The notes under the pieces were generated by a model that searched no databases, was not told the DNA's origin, and saw only the letters and a list, made by a program, of their open reading frames with translations. From Nocardia sp. NBC_01327 (GTDB lineage: Bacteria > Actinomycetota > Actinomycetes > Mycobacteriales > Mycobacteriaceae): a stretch of 64,000 nucleotides of DNA. Every line of letters begins with the position of its first letter. Positions within the stretch are counted from its first letter, which is position 1. The stretch lies in assembly GCF_035958815.1 (NCBI RefSeq), contig NZ_CP108383.1, positions 5,084,001 to 5,148,000 on the forward strand, in the 5' to 3' direction. Positions 1-8,354 of the stretch are shown one piece after another. The position numbers were made by a program, and so were the translations under genes.

Positions 1-456
1 CGCCAGCACGCCCGAAACATCCGGATCAGCGCCTTCGGTATTGGGATGCGCATGATGCCGGTTGTGATTGCTGGTCCACCAGCCGATGCTCAGGCCGATG
101 CCGAGATTGCCGGCGATCACCCCGAACAGATAGTTGGCCCGCCGGGTGGCGAAGATCTGCCGGTGCCCGGCGTCATGGCCGAGGAAGGCGATCTGGGCGA
201 AAACCGCCGCCAGGAACACCGCCGTGACAAGCTGCCACCACGAGTTGCCGAGCGCGATGAACGCCGCCCACCCGCCTGCGAATGCCCCTGCGGTGACGGC
301 GATCTTCCAGCCGTAGTACCGCAGCTTCCGATCCAATAGCCCGGCCTGCCGTACTCGTCGCAACAACACCGCATATTCACTGCCGCGCATCGGTACGGAT
401 TCGGACGCCATCGGCAACCCGGTCTCCGCCGTCGACGCAGACCGAAGTTGCGCCAT
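1..456 (-). CDS. Fatty acid desaturase, membrane di-iron type (3' part beyond window edge)
   Basis: The N-terminal 152 residues of a membrane fatty acid desaturase, read on the minus strand and open to the left window edge. Two of the three histidine boxes are visible: HDAGH at residues 94-98 and HNRHH at 131-135, inside SNHNRHHAHPN, which is typical of acyl-CoA/linoleoyl-CoA-type desaturases such as DesA3. Hydrophobic stretches at about 52-92 and 110-128 would be the first membrane helices. The third box (HxxHH near the C terminus) lies outside the window. The enzyme should insert a double bond into acyl chains using O2 and an electron carrier. ATG 456 is the first ATG in frame; GTG codons at 462-468 are alternatives, and no strong ribosome site separates them. 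Confidence 0.85.
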   Translation of the reverse strand, partial: MAQLRSASTAETGLPMASESVPMRGSEYAVLLRRVRQAGLLDRKLRYYGWKIAVTAGAFAGGWAAFIALGNSWWQLVTAVFLAAVFAQIAFLGHDAGHRQIFATRRANYLFGVIAGNLGIGLSIGWWTSNHNRHHAHPNTEGADPDVSGVLA

Positions 457-658
457 ATCTACCACCACGGGCTCTGCACATCCTGCCGTCGCTGTTGTAA
501 TTGAGCAGTCGGTGTGCCAGCGTATGCCGCTGCACGCGATATCCGAAGTCGGCACAGAACCGTCGGCCTGCCTCGACTCCAGCATGTCGCATCGGAGCCA
601 CCATCGGGTGAACGGATGTGCGGAGCAGCGACACATCTGCGTGACGATTTCGCCCCGG

Positions 659-1495
659 TCAGCACCCGGTGGTCCGGAAGACCGGCCAGCCGACCTCGGT
701 GCGCCAGCGCGCGGTGTCGGCGGTATCGCGCTGGCCGACCAGGTAGTACTCGCGCAGCGGACCGTCGACGGCGAGCGCATGGCGCGAGACGAATTCGGCG
801 AGCGCCCCGTAGGCGCGATCGACCTCGGCCGGGGATCCGGCATGTTCGATGACGGCCATTTCCACTGCCGGGATTTCCAGCGCGACGACCCGGCCGATCG
901 GGCGCACCTCGCCGGTGCACGGCAGGAAGATCGTGGCCTGGCCGAGGTGCTCGGTGAAAATGCTGTCGCCGAAGATGCCGCCCGGCGGGCCGTCGCTATG
1001 GAGTTGCTGCGCATTGAGGGTGGCGGTCAACTCACCCAGTGCCCCCTGCGACCAGGCCGCCCCGCTCGCGGCATCGACGATATCGGTGATCGCGGCCGCA
1101 GGCGTCGCGGGCAGGCTGCGCAGTTCTATCCGCGGTTCCTCCTGAGATGCGCCGGGGGAGAGCAGGTTTCGCAGCGACGACACCGCGCGCTGGGTGCGGC
1201 CGAGTTCATCCTCGAGCCGGGTCAGGTGCGCGGAGATACGCTCATTGCGGGTCAGCAGATCCGGTGCGGACAGCACGGCGTGAATCTGCTCGAGGGGCAT
1301 ATCCAGATCGCGGAAGCGCCGGATCACCTGCGCGATGGGAATCTGATCGGCGGTGTACTGGCGATATGCGGTATGCGGGTCCACTCCGGCCGGTTCGAGC
1401 AACCCGATCCGGTGGTAGTGGCGCAGCGTCTTGACGGTCATGTGGGTGGCGCGCGAGAAGTCACCGATCGACAGATACGACAGCATGCCGTCCAT
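659..1495 (-). CDS. MerR-family regulator with C-terminal effector domain
   Basis: A 278-residue MerR-family activator. The N-terminal winged helix-turn-helix is clear (about residues 6-75: YLSIGDFSRATHMTVKTLRH, then HRIGLLEPAGVD). A dimerisation helix follows (about 85-120), then a C-terminal GyrI-like/bacterial transcription activator effector domain (about 125-278), the arrangement seen in BmrR-type multidrug sensors. ATG 1486 (MLSYLS) is a possible alternative start. It lies downstream of an ABC-2 export system on the same strand, with two tRNA-like sequences between, so regulation of the exporter is possible but not shown. The ligand is unknown. Confidence 0.85.
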   Translation of the reverse strand: MDGMLSYLSIGDFSRATHMTVKTLRHYHRIGLLEPAGVDPHTAYRQYTADQIPIAQVIRRFRDLDMPLEQIHAVLSAPDLLTRNERISAHLTRLEDELGRTQRAVSSLRNLLSPGASQEEPRIELRSLPATPAAAITDIVDAASGAAWSQGALGELTATLNAQQLHSDGPPGGIFGDSIFTEHLGQATIFLPCTGEVRPIGRVVALEIPAVEMAVIEHAGSPAEVDRAYGALAEFVSRHALAVDGPLREYYLVGQRDTADTARWRTEVGWPVFRTTGC

Positions 1496-1545
1496 TCTGG
1501 ATGCTCCCCTTGGGGGAGGGTCTCGCCGCCCGCGGCGCTTGACAG

Positions 1546-1630
1546 CGGAGAGCGCAGGAGTCGGACCCGAAACGCGCAGCGTTCGATCCGCTTAGCAAGC
1601 GGTCCCGCGAACCGTCGCGGATCACTCTCC
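1546..1630 (-). tRNA. tRNA-Ser(GCT)-like gene, probably degenerate
   Basis: Eighty-five bases on the minus strand fold as a serine-type tRNA. The seven-base acceptor arms GGAGAGT (1630-1624) and GCTCTCC (1553-1547) pair, ending in one G-T pair, and are followed by discriminator G at 1546. The anticodon loop reads TTGCTAA, giving anticodon GCT. A long variable arm (CGAACGC paired with GCGTTTCG, with one bulge) fits tRNA-Ser. Oddities suggest decay or a mobile-element origin: base 8 is G rather than T, T55 of the T-loop is C (loop TCCGACT), the outer anticodon-stem pair is A-A, and the outer T-stem pair is mismatched. No CCA is encoded. It follows the Gln-like fragment after only three bases. 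Confidence 0.55.
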
Positions 1631-1633
1631 ACA

Positions 1634-1685
1634 CTGGGATACGAGGATTCGAACCTCGATTCACGCAGTCAAAGTGCGTTGGCCT
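1634..1685 (-). pseudogene. 3' half of a tRNA-Gln(TTG)
   Basis: On the minus strand this stretch has an intact anticodon arm (ACGCA, loop CTTTGAC, TGCGT; anticodon TTG), a perfect T-arm (CGAGG, loop TTCGAAT, CCTCG), the 3' acceptor strand TATCCCA and a G discriminator. The matching 5' acceptor strand (TGGGATA) and a normal D-arm are absent. Instead, the sequence runs into the last codons and the TGA stop of the ABC permease gene (stop 1690-1688). It is therefore a 3'-terminal tRNA fragment. Such fragments arise at att sites of integrated elements or when a tRNA array decays; its position three bases from a tRNA-Ser-like sequence favours an array remnant. Confidence 0.6.
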
Positions 1686-1687
1686 GG

Positions 1688-2902
1688 TCAGTCCTCCACG
1701 CGCAGGGCCTGGCGAATGGTCAGGCGGCCCTGGGTCTGCATGAGGGAGCGGCGGTAGAGCTTCTCGGCGATGGATACCGTGCCGTAGGTCGCGGCCGCTG
1801 TCAGCAGGAGCGCGATAATGGGCTCCCACCAGGAGGCCGTGCCGTCGGCGAGGCGGCTGGGCATGGCGACGACGGACACGAGCGGAATGTAGGACGCGAT
1901 CACCCGTGCGGGGCCGGAGAGGAAGATCCCGGCGAACAGCACGATCATGATCACCATCGACAGTGGGGTAGAGGTGGATTGGAGGTCCTCGCTGCGGGTG
2001 GCCAGTGCGCCCGCCACGGCCCACAGGCTGGCCAGCGCGAGGAAGCTCACCACGAAGAACACGATGAACCAGCCGGCGGCTCCGGCGATCGGCGCGAGCT
2101 GATCACCCTTGCCGGTGGCGACCAGGCCGATCAGGCCCGCACCGACGAACAGGGCGAGCTGGCCGAAAGCCATGGTGGTATTGCCGACCACCTTGCCGAT
2201 CAGCAACTGCCGCAGGGGAATCGCGCTGGCGAGGATCTCGACAATGCGATTCTGCTTCTCCTCCACCACGCTCTGGGCGATGGCGATGCCGAACAGCACC
2301 GACGCCAGGTAGAACAGCAGGGCGAAGACGATGGCCGCCAGTTTCGCGAGCCCGGGATCCACGGTCGCCTTGTCGAGCAGAACGTAGTTCACCGCGCTGC
2401 CGTGGCCGAGTTGCTCCAGTGAGGTGCCCGCGGCAGCGGCATTGTGCTGCAGCGTGATCTGCTGGACGGCGGCGCTGAGATAGGTCGAGGCGTCGTCGTT
2501 CTTCGCCGCCTTGCCGATCAGCTGCCAGCCCGAGTCCGCGGGCAGCAGGCCGACATCGACGGTACCGTCGCGAACCTGCTGGTCGAGGGTGGCGGCATCG
2601 GTCACCTCGTGCGTGGTGAAATCGATCTTCTTATCGGCACTGTGCGCCAGGCTGTTCGCGGTGGTGACGATCTGAGCGGTATCGCTGCCGACGATCGCGA
2701 CGGCGACATTCATGGTGCGACCGCTGATGATTCCGCTGATCGTCAGTGAGGCGACGATGGCGACAATCGTCACGATCGTGGAGATGAGGAAGCCGCGGTC
2801 GCGGAGTTTGACCGCGATCTCCCGCTGCGCGACGATGCGCCATACTCCGGCGGGGGCGGATTCGGCTGTGCGCTCGGCCGATTCGGATGCTGCAGGACTC
2901 AT
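1688..2902 (-). CDS. ABC-2 type transporter permease (NatB-like)
   Basis: A 404-residue ABC-2 exporter permease. Hydrophobic segments are visible at about residues 38-62 (STIVTIVAIVASLTISGII), 185-210, 225-262, 275-300, 310-335 and 345-375. A large extracytoplasmic loop lies between helix 1 and the rest, as in NatB and related Na+ or drug efflux permeases. The first ATG overlaps the stop of the ATPase gene by four bases (ATGA), so the two are translationally coupled and form an exporter with one ATPase and one permease gene. The substrate is not evident. Its 3' end abuts a tRNA-Gln fragment, so the gene end may coincide with an old insertion boundary. Confidence 0.85.
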   Translation of the reverse strand: MSPAASESAERTAESAPAGVWRIVAQREIAVKLRDRGFLISTIVTIVAIVASLTISGIISGRTMNVAVAIVGSDTAQIVTTANSLAHSADKKIDFTTHEVTDAATLDQQVRDGTVDVGLLPADSGWQLIGKAAKNDDASTYLSAAVQQITLQHNAAAAGTSLEQLGHGSAVNYVLLDKATVDPGLAKLAAIVFALLFYLASVLFGIAIAQSVVEEKQNRIVEILASAIPLRQLLIGKVVGNTTMAFGQLALFVGAGLIGLVATGKGDQLAPIAGAAGWFIVFFVVSFLALASLWAVAGALATRSEDLQSTSTPLSMVIMIVLFAGIFLSGPARVIASYIPLVSVVAMPSRLADGTASWWEPIIALLLTAAATYGTVSIAEKLYRRSLMQTQGRLTIRQALRVED

Positions 2903-3777
2903 GCCGTCACCTCTCGGTAGATCTCCGACACTGTCGGCCGCACCTCGGCCAGCTCCCGTACCGAACCGCGCGTGAGCGCGGCGGTGAGCAGATCGTCGGT
3001 ACTGGCGTCGGTGAGTTCCAGAAGTACGCCCGCGCTGTTGTTCTCGAGCACATGGATTCCGGCGAAATCGTCGAGCCAGCCGCTGTCACCGCCGACGACC
3101 AGTCGATACCGCGCCGGACCCGAATTGCGCAGCTGCGCGGCCGGTCCCTGTGCGACCACATGACCCTTCGCGAGAATGACCAGGTGATCGCACAGGCGCT
3201 CGACAAGATCGAGTTGATGCGAGGAGAACAGCACCGGGACGCCTTGCGCGGCATATTCGCCCAGCAGTTCGGCCATGGCATCGACGGCGACGGGGTCCAG
3301 GCCGGAGAACGGCTCATCGAGAATGAGCGCCGCGGGCTGGGTGATGACGGCGGCCGCGATCTGCACTCGCTGCTGATTGCCCAGCGATAGTGACTCGAGC
3401 TTGTCTTTCGCGCGGTCGCCGAGCTGGAATCGCTCCAGCAATTGCAGCGCATGCTTTTTGGCATCGACTGCCGCCAGTCCGCGCAAGCGGGCCAGATAGA
3501 CGAGTTGGTCGAGCACAGGCTGTTTCGGATACAGGCCGCGCTCCTCCGGCATATAGCCGAAAGACCGCCGATCCGCCGCGGTCACCGCCCGGCCCTGCCA
3601 GTTCACGGTGCCGCCGTGGGTTGCCAAGACGCCCATGATCATTCGCATGGTGGTGGTCTTGCCCGCGCCATTGCCGCCCACGAATCCGGTGAGCGCACCG
3701 GGCTGCACGGTGAAGGACACATCGTCGACGGCGACATTGTCGCCGAATCGGCGCACCAAATGCGCGACTTCCAGCAT
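2899..3777 (-). CDS. ABC transporter ATP-binding protein (NatA-like)
   Basis: A 292-residue ATPase subunit. Walker A GGNGAGKT is at about residues 34-41, the Q-loop region is followed by the signature LSLGNQQRV, Walker B is ALILDEPFSGLDP, and the H-loop is FSSHQLD. About 80 C-terminal residues follow the ATPase core, as in NatA/DrrA-type exporters. The start at 3777 is chosen because GGGGAG stands eight bases upstream and MLEVAHLVRRFGD begins the usual ABC fold; a longer frame reaching 3828 has no such support. It is coupled to the permease by a four-base overlap and powers that exporter. Confidence 0.9.
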   Translation of the reverse strand: MLEVAHLVRRFGDNVAVDDVSFTVQPGALTGFVGGNGAGKTTTMRMIMGVLATHGGTVNWQGRAVTAADRRSFGYMPEERGLYPKQPVLDQLVYLARLRGLAAVDAKKHALQLLERFQLGDRAKDKLESLSLGNQQRVQIAAAVITQPAALILDEPFSGLDPVAVDAMAELLGEYAAQGVPVLFSSHQLDLVERLCDHLVILAKGHVVAQGPAAQLRNSGPARYRLVVGGDSGWLDDFAGIHVLENNSAGVLLELTDASTDDLLTAALTRGSVRELAEVRPTVSEIYREVTA

Positions 3778-3834
3778 GAATTCTCCCCATACGGTTCGAG
3801 CGGCCGACTCGAGCCGGCCGGTTCTCATCTACTG

Positions 3835-5244
3835 CTAGCGGCGCCCGGTACCCGGTTCGTCGGCGACCAGGTGCAGTCGTCGATCCATATCGGAGACGAA
3901 AACCCGCTCCGGGTCGACGGAATCGCGGATGCGCCGCCATTCTTCCAGTCGCGGATACATTGCCCGCACCATCTCCGGTGAGGTGCGCGAGTCCTTGGCG
4001 AAGTACAGCCTGCCCCCGGCCGCCAGCACCCGCTCATCCAATTCCGTGCAGAACTCGTGCAGTCCCGGAGCGATCGGAAAGTCCAGGCTGAGCATGAATC
4101 CTGGATGCGGCCACGACAGCGGTGCGCGATTGCCCGGGCCCATACGCTTGAACACATTCAGGAACGAGGGATGCCCCGAGCGCGCTATCGCACGTACCGC
4201 ATCGGCCAATTGGTCCTCGGCCCCGAACGGCATCGACAGCTGGTACTGCAGGAAACCGCGCTTGCCGTAGGCGCGATTCCATTCTCCGAGCAGATCGAGC
4301 GGGTGATAGAACTGCGTCAGATTCTGGATTCGCCCGCGTGCATGTTTCGGCAGCGCGTGATGGGCGGCCTCGGCGAGAATGCGGGCCGTGAACCTGTTGA
4401 CCAACCCGCTCGGGAAGATATCGGGCACGGTGAACAGTTGCGGCGCATCGAACTTCAGCGGATCGGCGCGCAATTCGACGGGCAACTGCTCCAGTGTGGC
4501 GAGCGATCCCCGGCTGAACCCGGCCCGCCCCAGCTTCGACCCCGTGCTGATGGTGTCGGGCACCGACATCGAGTATTCGTAACCCTCGTCCGAACCGCCC
4601 GTGAGCAGTTCCATGGTCTCTTCGAGTGATTCGGTCCGGTCATTGTCGACAATGAAATACGCGGTCTCGGTGTGCTTCATCCGCACTCGCGCCCGCACGA
4701 CGATCCCCGTCAACCCCATCCCCCCGATGGTCGCCCAGAACAGCTCCGCCCCCGCGCCTTCCGGTTCGAGCCTGCGCACCGAGCCGTCCGCGGTCAGCAG
4801 CTCCATCGACACCACATGGTTGCCGAAACTCCCCTGCGAATGATGGTTCTTCCCATGGATATCGCAGGCAATGGCCCCACCCACCGTCACCTGCCGAGTC
4901 CCCGGCAACACCGGCACCCACAACCCGTGCGGCAAAACCGCCCGCATCAATTTGTCGAGGCTGACCCCCGCATCCACATCGACCACACCACTATCCCGAT
5001 CCACACTGTGAATCCGACTGAGAGCAGTCATATCAACAACCAGCCCACCCCCGTTCTGCGCCGGATCCCCATAACTCCGCCCCAGCCCCCGAGCAATAAC
5101 CCCCCGAGGCCCCACCTCCCGCACCGCCCGCGCCACCTCATCGACATCCGCCGGCGAAAGCACATCCGCCACAGTGGAAGCCGTCCGACTCCACCCACTC
5201 AAAGCCCGCCGATCGATCACCGTTCCCCCTAAAGTGATAGTCAC
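3835..5244 (-). CDS. dprE1: DprE1-type decaprenylphosphoryl-ribose 2'-oxidase homologue (Ser at the BTZ-target Cys)
   Basis: A 469-residue FAD enzyme closely resembling mycobacterial DprE1, which oxidises decaprenylphosphoryl-ribose on the way to decaprenylphosphoryl-arabinose for arabinan. Shared landmarks are ARGLGRSYGDPAQNGGGLV (residues 51-69), the FAD-contact CDIHGKNHH with H130 (H132 in M. tuberculosis), QNLTQFYHPLD, FLQYQ, and AKDSRT with K417 (K418). The Cys387 position aligns with S386 (codon 4089-4087), and W230 aligns with V. GTG 5244 gives an N terminus matching the family; an ATG at 5328 adds 28 unlikely residues. dprE2, ubiA and emb genes are not nearby, so this may be a second copy. 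It could also be a related oxidase with another polyprenyl-phosphate substrate. Confidence 0.8.
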   Translation of the reverse strand: MTITLGGTVIDRRALSGWSRTASTVADVLSPADVDEVARAVREVGPRGVIARGLGRSYGDPAQNGGGLVVDMTALSRIHSVDRDSGVVDVDAGVSLDKLMRAVLPHGLWVPVLPGTRQVTVGGAIACDIHGKNHHSQGSFGNHVVSMELLTADGSVRRLEPEGAGAELFWATIGGMGLTGIVVRARVRMKHTETAYFIVDNDRTESLEETMELLTGGSDEGYEYSMSVPDTISTGSKLGRAGFSRGSLATLEQLPVELRADPLKFDAPQLFTVPDIFPSGLVNRFTARILAEAAHHALPKHARGRIQNLTQFYHPLDLLGEWNRAYGKRGFLQYQLSMPFGAEDQLADAVRAIARSGHPSFLNVFKRMGPGNRAPLSWPHPGFMLSLDFPIAPGLHEFCTELDERVLAAGGRLYFAKDSRTSPEMVRAMYPRLEEWRRIRDSVDPERVFVSDMDRRLHLVADEPGTGRR

Positions 5245-5498
5245 CCGGCCACGGTAACCCCGCTTCCCCGACCTCGTCCGCCCCCGCCCCCAACCAGGGG
5301 TGCTCCGCGAGCATCGTGCTCTGCCCATCCGGTGGGGGCCTGGCGGTCATCGCCTGAGTCGAGGGAAATCCACATTGGCATCACATGTCGCGTACTCCGA
5401 TGACCGAGACGCACGTTCACAGACAGACGCAGACTCAGTTCCTTTGTGTGAAAATCTGAGCGTCACGTACGAATCATGTTGACATATGGGGGAATTGA

Positions 5499-5696
5499 AT
5501 GGCATTCGCTGAAGCTACCGCGCGTCAGCTCGTTGAGCGGATCGGCGGTGGGGTGCGACAGCGGCTCGACGCTGTCGGCCGGCTCATCTCCCACAAGATC
5601 GGACTCATGCTGGCGGGGAACCCGCAAGCGCTCGGGGAGGCGCTCGGTGACGAGAACCTCTCTGCCGCACCCGATCCTGTCGTGAGAAACAACTGA
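5499..5696 (+). CDS. Small helical protein of unknown function
   Basis: A 65-residue frame starting at ATG 5499 with GGGGGAA seven to eight bases upstream, in an otherwise empty region. The predicted product is mostly helical and amphipathic (AEATARQLVERIGGGVRQ, then LDAVGRLISHKIG), with no signal peptide and no cysteine. I do not recognise a family. An overlapping frame from 5476 is less protein-like. The next gene on this strand, a thioesterase, begins 260 bases on, so the two are probably not one operon. It may be spurious. Confidence 0.35.
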   Translation: MAFAEATARQLVERIGGGVRQRLDAVGRLISHKIGLMLAGNPQALGEALGDENLSAAPDPVVRNN

Positions 5697-5959
5697 CGCT
5701 GGACCTCGGTCTGACATCTGCCCAGTGGAGGCGCCCTCCGGTCGTCACCGTGATCCGGCCTGAACCGGCTCCGGCCCGCTAGTGACCGGTATCGCAGACA
5801 GGGGCATCGGCGCCGAAATGCGGCACGCGCAGGGGTGAAGTATCGTCCTCGGTGTCGGCGGCAATTATGTCGGCATGGCTCGAATAGTCATGCGTGCCAG
5901 CGTGATTGGAACTCCGAGGATCGCGCTGTCCCGGAAAGACTCGTCCCGCAAGGAGACAG

Positions 5960-6787
5960 ATGATCACCGTTCCTGCGTTCTTCGAACGATCCGGCGAGGA
6001 GTTCCGGCCGCTACCACTCGCCCGCAGCCTCTGGTCAGATCAAGCTCTGCTGGGCCCTGCGGTGTGCGGGCTGCTCGCACACGAACTCGAGCGTCAGTGT
6101 CTGCCGGAGGGCTTCAGCCCGGCGCGGTTCTTCGTCGAACTACACCGCCCCGTGCCCGCGGTCCCACTCTCGGTGCGCACCAGCACCTCTCGCAACCAGC
6201 GGCGACTGTGTGCCGCCAGCGCGGAACTCATGGCAGGGGACAAGCCCGTCGCGCGAGCCACTCTCGCGTTCCTACGGAAGTCGGGGCCACCACCGGGTGA
6301 GATGTGGACCAGCACTCGTAAACCGCCAGTCCCTCCGGACGACTTTCCCGACGACCAACAGCTCTACGCAAGTGACGAGTTCGGCGGCTGGTCGACCGAA
6401 CTGAGCGACCACATGAACTCATCGCGTAAAAGGACGTGGATGCCGCGGGTGGGCGAGCTTGTCGCCCGCGAGAAACTGAGTGCCTTCGTAGCCGCGGCGA
6501 TTCTCGGTGACCAGGCGAATCTTGTGTGCCACTGGGGGACGGAGGGGGTGGGCTACATCAACATTGATCTGTCAATGACGTTCGCCCGACTACCTGAATC
6601 CGTTCCGATGGGGATGGGGATCGAGGTGGACAGTCAATTCGCCGCAGAGGGCATCTCCTCCGGAACCGCGATCGTCTACGACCATGACGGTCCGATCGCC
6701 ACCGCGACGGTCAGTGCTCTCGCCAATCCGCTCCGGCAGGTCGATCTGGCATCCCTCGGCAAGGAATCGGTCGCCGAGGCCTCCTGA
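5960..6787 (+). CDS. Acyl-CoA thioesterase-like double-hotdog protein
   Basis: A 275-residue protein of the actinobacterial acyl-CoA thioesterase-like (4HBT_3/TesB-like) type. The N-terminal hotdog half has LLGPAVCGLLAHELE (the long central helix) and FFVELHRPVPAVPL (the first strand after it), followed by an AELMAGDKPVARATLAFLRK strand pair. The C-terminal half repeats the pattern (DQANLVCHWG; YINIDLSMTFARLPES; GTAIVYDHDGPIATATV). It would hydrolyse a thioester such as an acyl-CoA; the substrate is not predictable. The start at 5960 is set by AAGGAGA six bases upstream; an ATG at 5906 lacks a ribosome site. No operon partner is evident. Confidence 0.7.
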   Translation: MITVPAFFERSGEEFRPLPLARSLWSDQALLGPAVCGLLAHELERQCLPEGFSPARFFVELHRPVPAVPLSVRTSTSRNQRRLCAASAELMAGDKPVARATLAFLRKSGPPPGEMWTSTRKPPVPPDDFPDDQQLYASDEFGGWSTELSDHMNSSRKRTWMPRVGELVAREKLSAFVAAAILGDQANLVCHWGTEGVGYINIDLSMTFARLPESVPMGMGIEVDSQFAAEGISSGTAIVYDHDGPIATATVSALANPLRQVDLASLGKESVAEAS

Positions 6788-7017
6788 GCTCGATCTCACC
6801 CCTGGGTGTCGTGGCGGTTCGAGTCGCTGGTCCGCCACAGCGACGGCGAAGTCCTGCCGACACGTAATGCGCGCTCAACGTGGCCACGGTCGGCGATTCA
6901 CGACATCCGCGTCGGCCCCCGCGGCGATGTCGGCCGTCGTGTGTGGATCTCCTCGGGGCTCACGATGATCAAGTCGAGTTGCCTGAGCAATGACTGTGGA
7001 ACCTGTCCGCCCTCGAA

Positions 7018-7854
7018 ATGGTCGAATCCGGGCACGATCACCGCCTGCGCGTCGAGGCGGGTGGCCTGAGCGGACGTCAGCTCGCCGAGCTTGCGGGCTG
7101 GCATCCGTCCAAGGTCTCGAAGATCGAGTACGGCAAGCAGGCACCGACCGAGGACGACATTCGGACCTGGTGCACGCTCACGAACGCCGAAACCCACACA
7201 GCCGATCTCGTTGCGAGTCTCCGTAATATCGATGCGGCATACCTCGAATGGCGGCGCTCGCTCGGAGCCGGCATCCGCCGGGCGCAGCAGAAGGTCTACG
7301 ACATCGAGTCGGCCACTACGCTCATTCGCGGCTACGATCCTGCTCTGATACCCGGTCTGCTCCACACTCCGGAGTACGCGGAAGCGATATTCCGGCAAGT
7401 CGCGGACTTCAATGAAACTCCGAATGATGCCGAGGAAGCGGTCGCGGCACGGATGGACCGACAGCAGCGATATCTGTATCGAGGCAACCGGCGCGTCCAC
7501 TACCTCATCGGTGAGCAAGCCCTCTATACGACGGTGGGCGATGACGACGTCATGTTCGGGCAGCTCGACCGGCTCCTGACTGCGATGTCACTTCCTCGAG
7601 TGCTCCTGGGCATCATTCCGTTGATGGCCCAATACCTGGTGTCCGCAACGAATTTCATCATCTACGACAATCGCCTGGCGGTCGTCGAAGGCGTGACCGC
7701 AGCACTGACCATCACGCAACCGCGTGAAGTAGTGGCATACGGGCGTGCCTTCGAGATGCTCGCCGACCAGTCGGTAACGGGAGACGCGGCGCGAAAGCTG
7801 GTCACCAAGGCGTTGGAGGCTCGACGAGAGTCCGCGTTTCGGCCCCGTCGCTAG
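7018..7854 (+). CDS. Helix-turn-helix regulator with DUF5753 sensor domain, short N terminus
   Basis: A 278-residue XRE-type regulator of the large Streptomyces/Nocardia family. LSGRQLAELAGWHPSKVSKI is the recognition core of the helix-turn-helix, followed directly by EYGKQAPTEDDIRTWC. The rest (about residues 80-270) is DUF5753, including GYDPALIPGLLHTPEYAEAI and LPRVLLGIIPL. The usual 20 or so residues before the first helix (a conserved LRxLRxxAG region) are only partly present (HRLRVEAGG), so the gene may have lost its true start or carry a frameshift just upstream; no good ribosome site precedes ATG 7018. These regulators are often paired with a DUF397 gene; none is seen here. Its 3' end overlaps the convergent Ddn-like gene by four bases. 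Confidence 0.7.
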   Translation: MVESGHDHRLRVEAGGLSGRQLAELAGWHPSKVSKIEYGKQAPTEDDIRTWCTLTNAETHTADLVASLRNIDAAYLEWRRSLGAGIRRAQQKVYDIESATTLIRGYDPALIPGLLHTPEYAEAIFRQVADFNETPNDAEEAVAARMDRQQRYLYRGNRRVHYLIGEQALYTTVGDDDVMFGQLDRLLTAMSLPRVLLGIIPLMAQYLVSATNFIIYDNRLAVVEGVTAALTITQPREVVAYGRAFEMLADQSVTGDAARKLVTKALEARRESAFRPRR

Positions 7855-8291
7855 TGACTGTCAGCAGATCGGGTGAGGGTGATGAGGGGGATTTCCCATG
7901 GGACTTGGGATTGGAATTGGGTGATGGAGTCGGCGACGGCGGGGGAGGAGTCGACGATGTCGTGCCAGATTTGGGGGCGGGTTTCGGCGGTGGCGACTGT
8001 TGCTGAGACTGGCCAGGATTCGGTGCCGACCTCGATGGTGGCGGTGGGGGTGGCGATCAGGTTGAAGTACCAGCCGGGGCGGTGGGGGCGGCCACCGTTC
8101 GCGGCGAAGATGACCACGTCGTCGCCGCGACGGATGTAGGCCAGGGGCCAGGTGCGGGGTTCGCCGGTGCGCGCGCCGATCGTGGTGAGAAGCAGGAGGT
8201 TACGGTCGGTGAACTGTGCGACCTGTCCGCCGTTGGCGCGGAATTCGTCGATGATGCCTTGGTGAAGCTGCTGGCGTGCTACATCGGTCAT
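7851..8291 (-). CDS. Deazaflavin (F420)-dependent nitroreductase-family protein (Ddn-like)
   Basis: A 146-residue protein of the Ddn/FDOR-B-like split beta-barrel family. The hallmarks are LLLTTIGARTGEPRTWPLAY, then FAANGGRPHRPGWYFNLIA, the pattern that binds F420 in Rv3547 and its relatives. It likely performs F420H2-dependent reduction of an unknown, possibly quinone-like, substrate. ATG 8291 is chosen because family homology begins about 25 residues later; the same frame is open far upstream, but that extension is antisense to the cupin gene. It is divergent from the cupin gene, with 63 bases between the two starts, and convergent with the DUF5753 regulator. Confidence 0.8.
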   Translation of the reverse strand: MTDVARQQLHQGIIDEFRANGGQVAQFTDRNLLLLTTIGARTGEPRTWPLAYIRRGDDVVIFAANGGRPHRPGWYFNLIATPTATIEVGTESWPVSATVATAETRPQIWHDIVDSSPAVADSITQFQSQVPWEIPLITLTRSADSH

Positions 8292-8354
8292 GCGCCTACC
8301 AACTGATCCGGGCCGCAGGATATGCCGGAGCTGCCACATCATTCGAGGAGAATC

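Noticed and set aside
512..2422. Plus-strand frame of 636 codons
   Set aside because: Antisense to the MerR and ABC permease genes; product is low-complexity Gly/Arg/His-rich without domains.
6898..7518. Minus-strand frame of 206 codons
   Set aside because: Opposite the DUF5753 regulator, which carries a recognisable helix-turn-helix.
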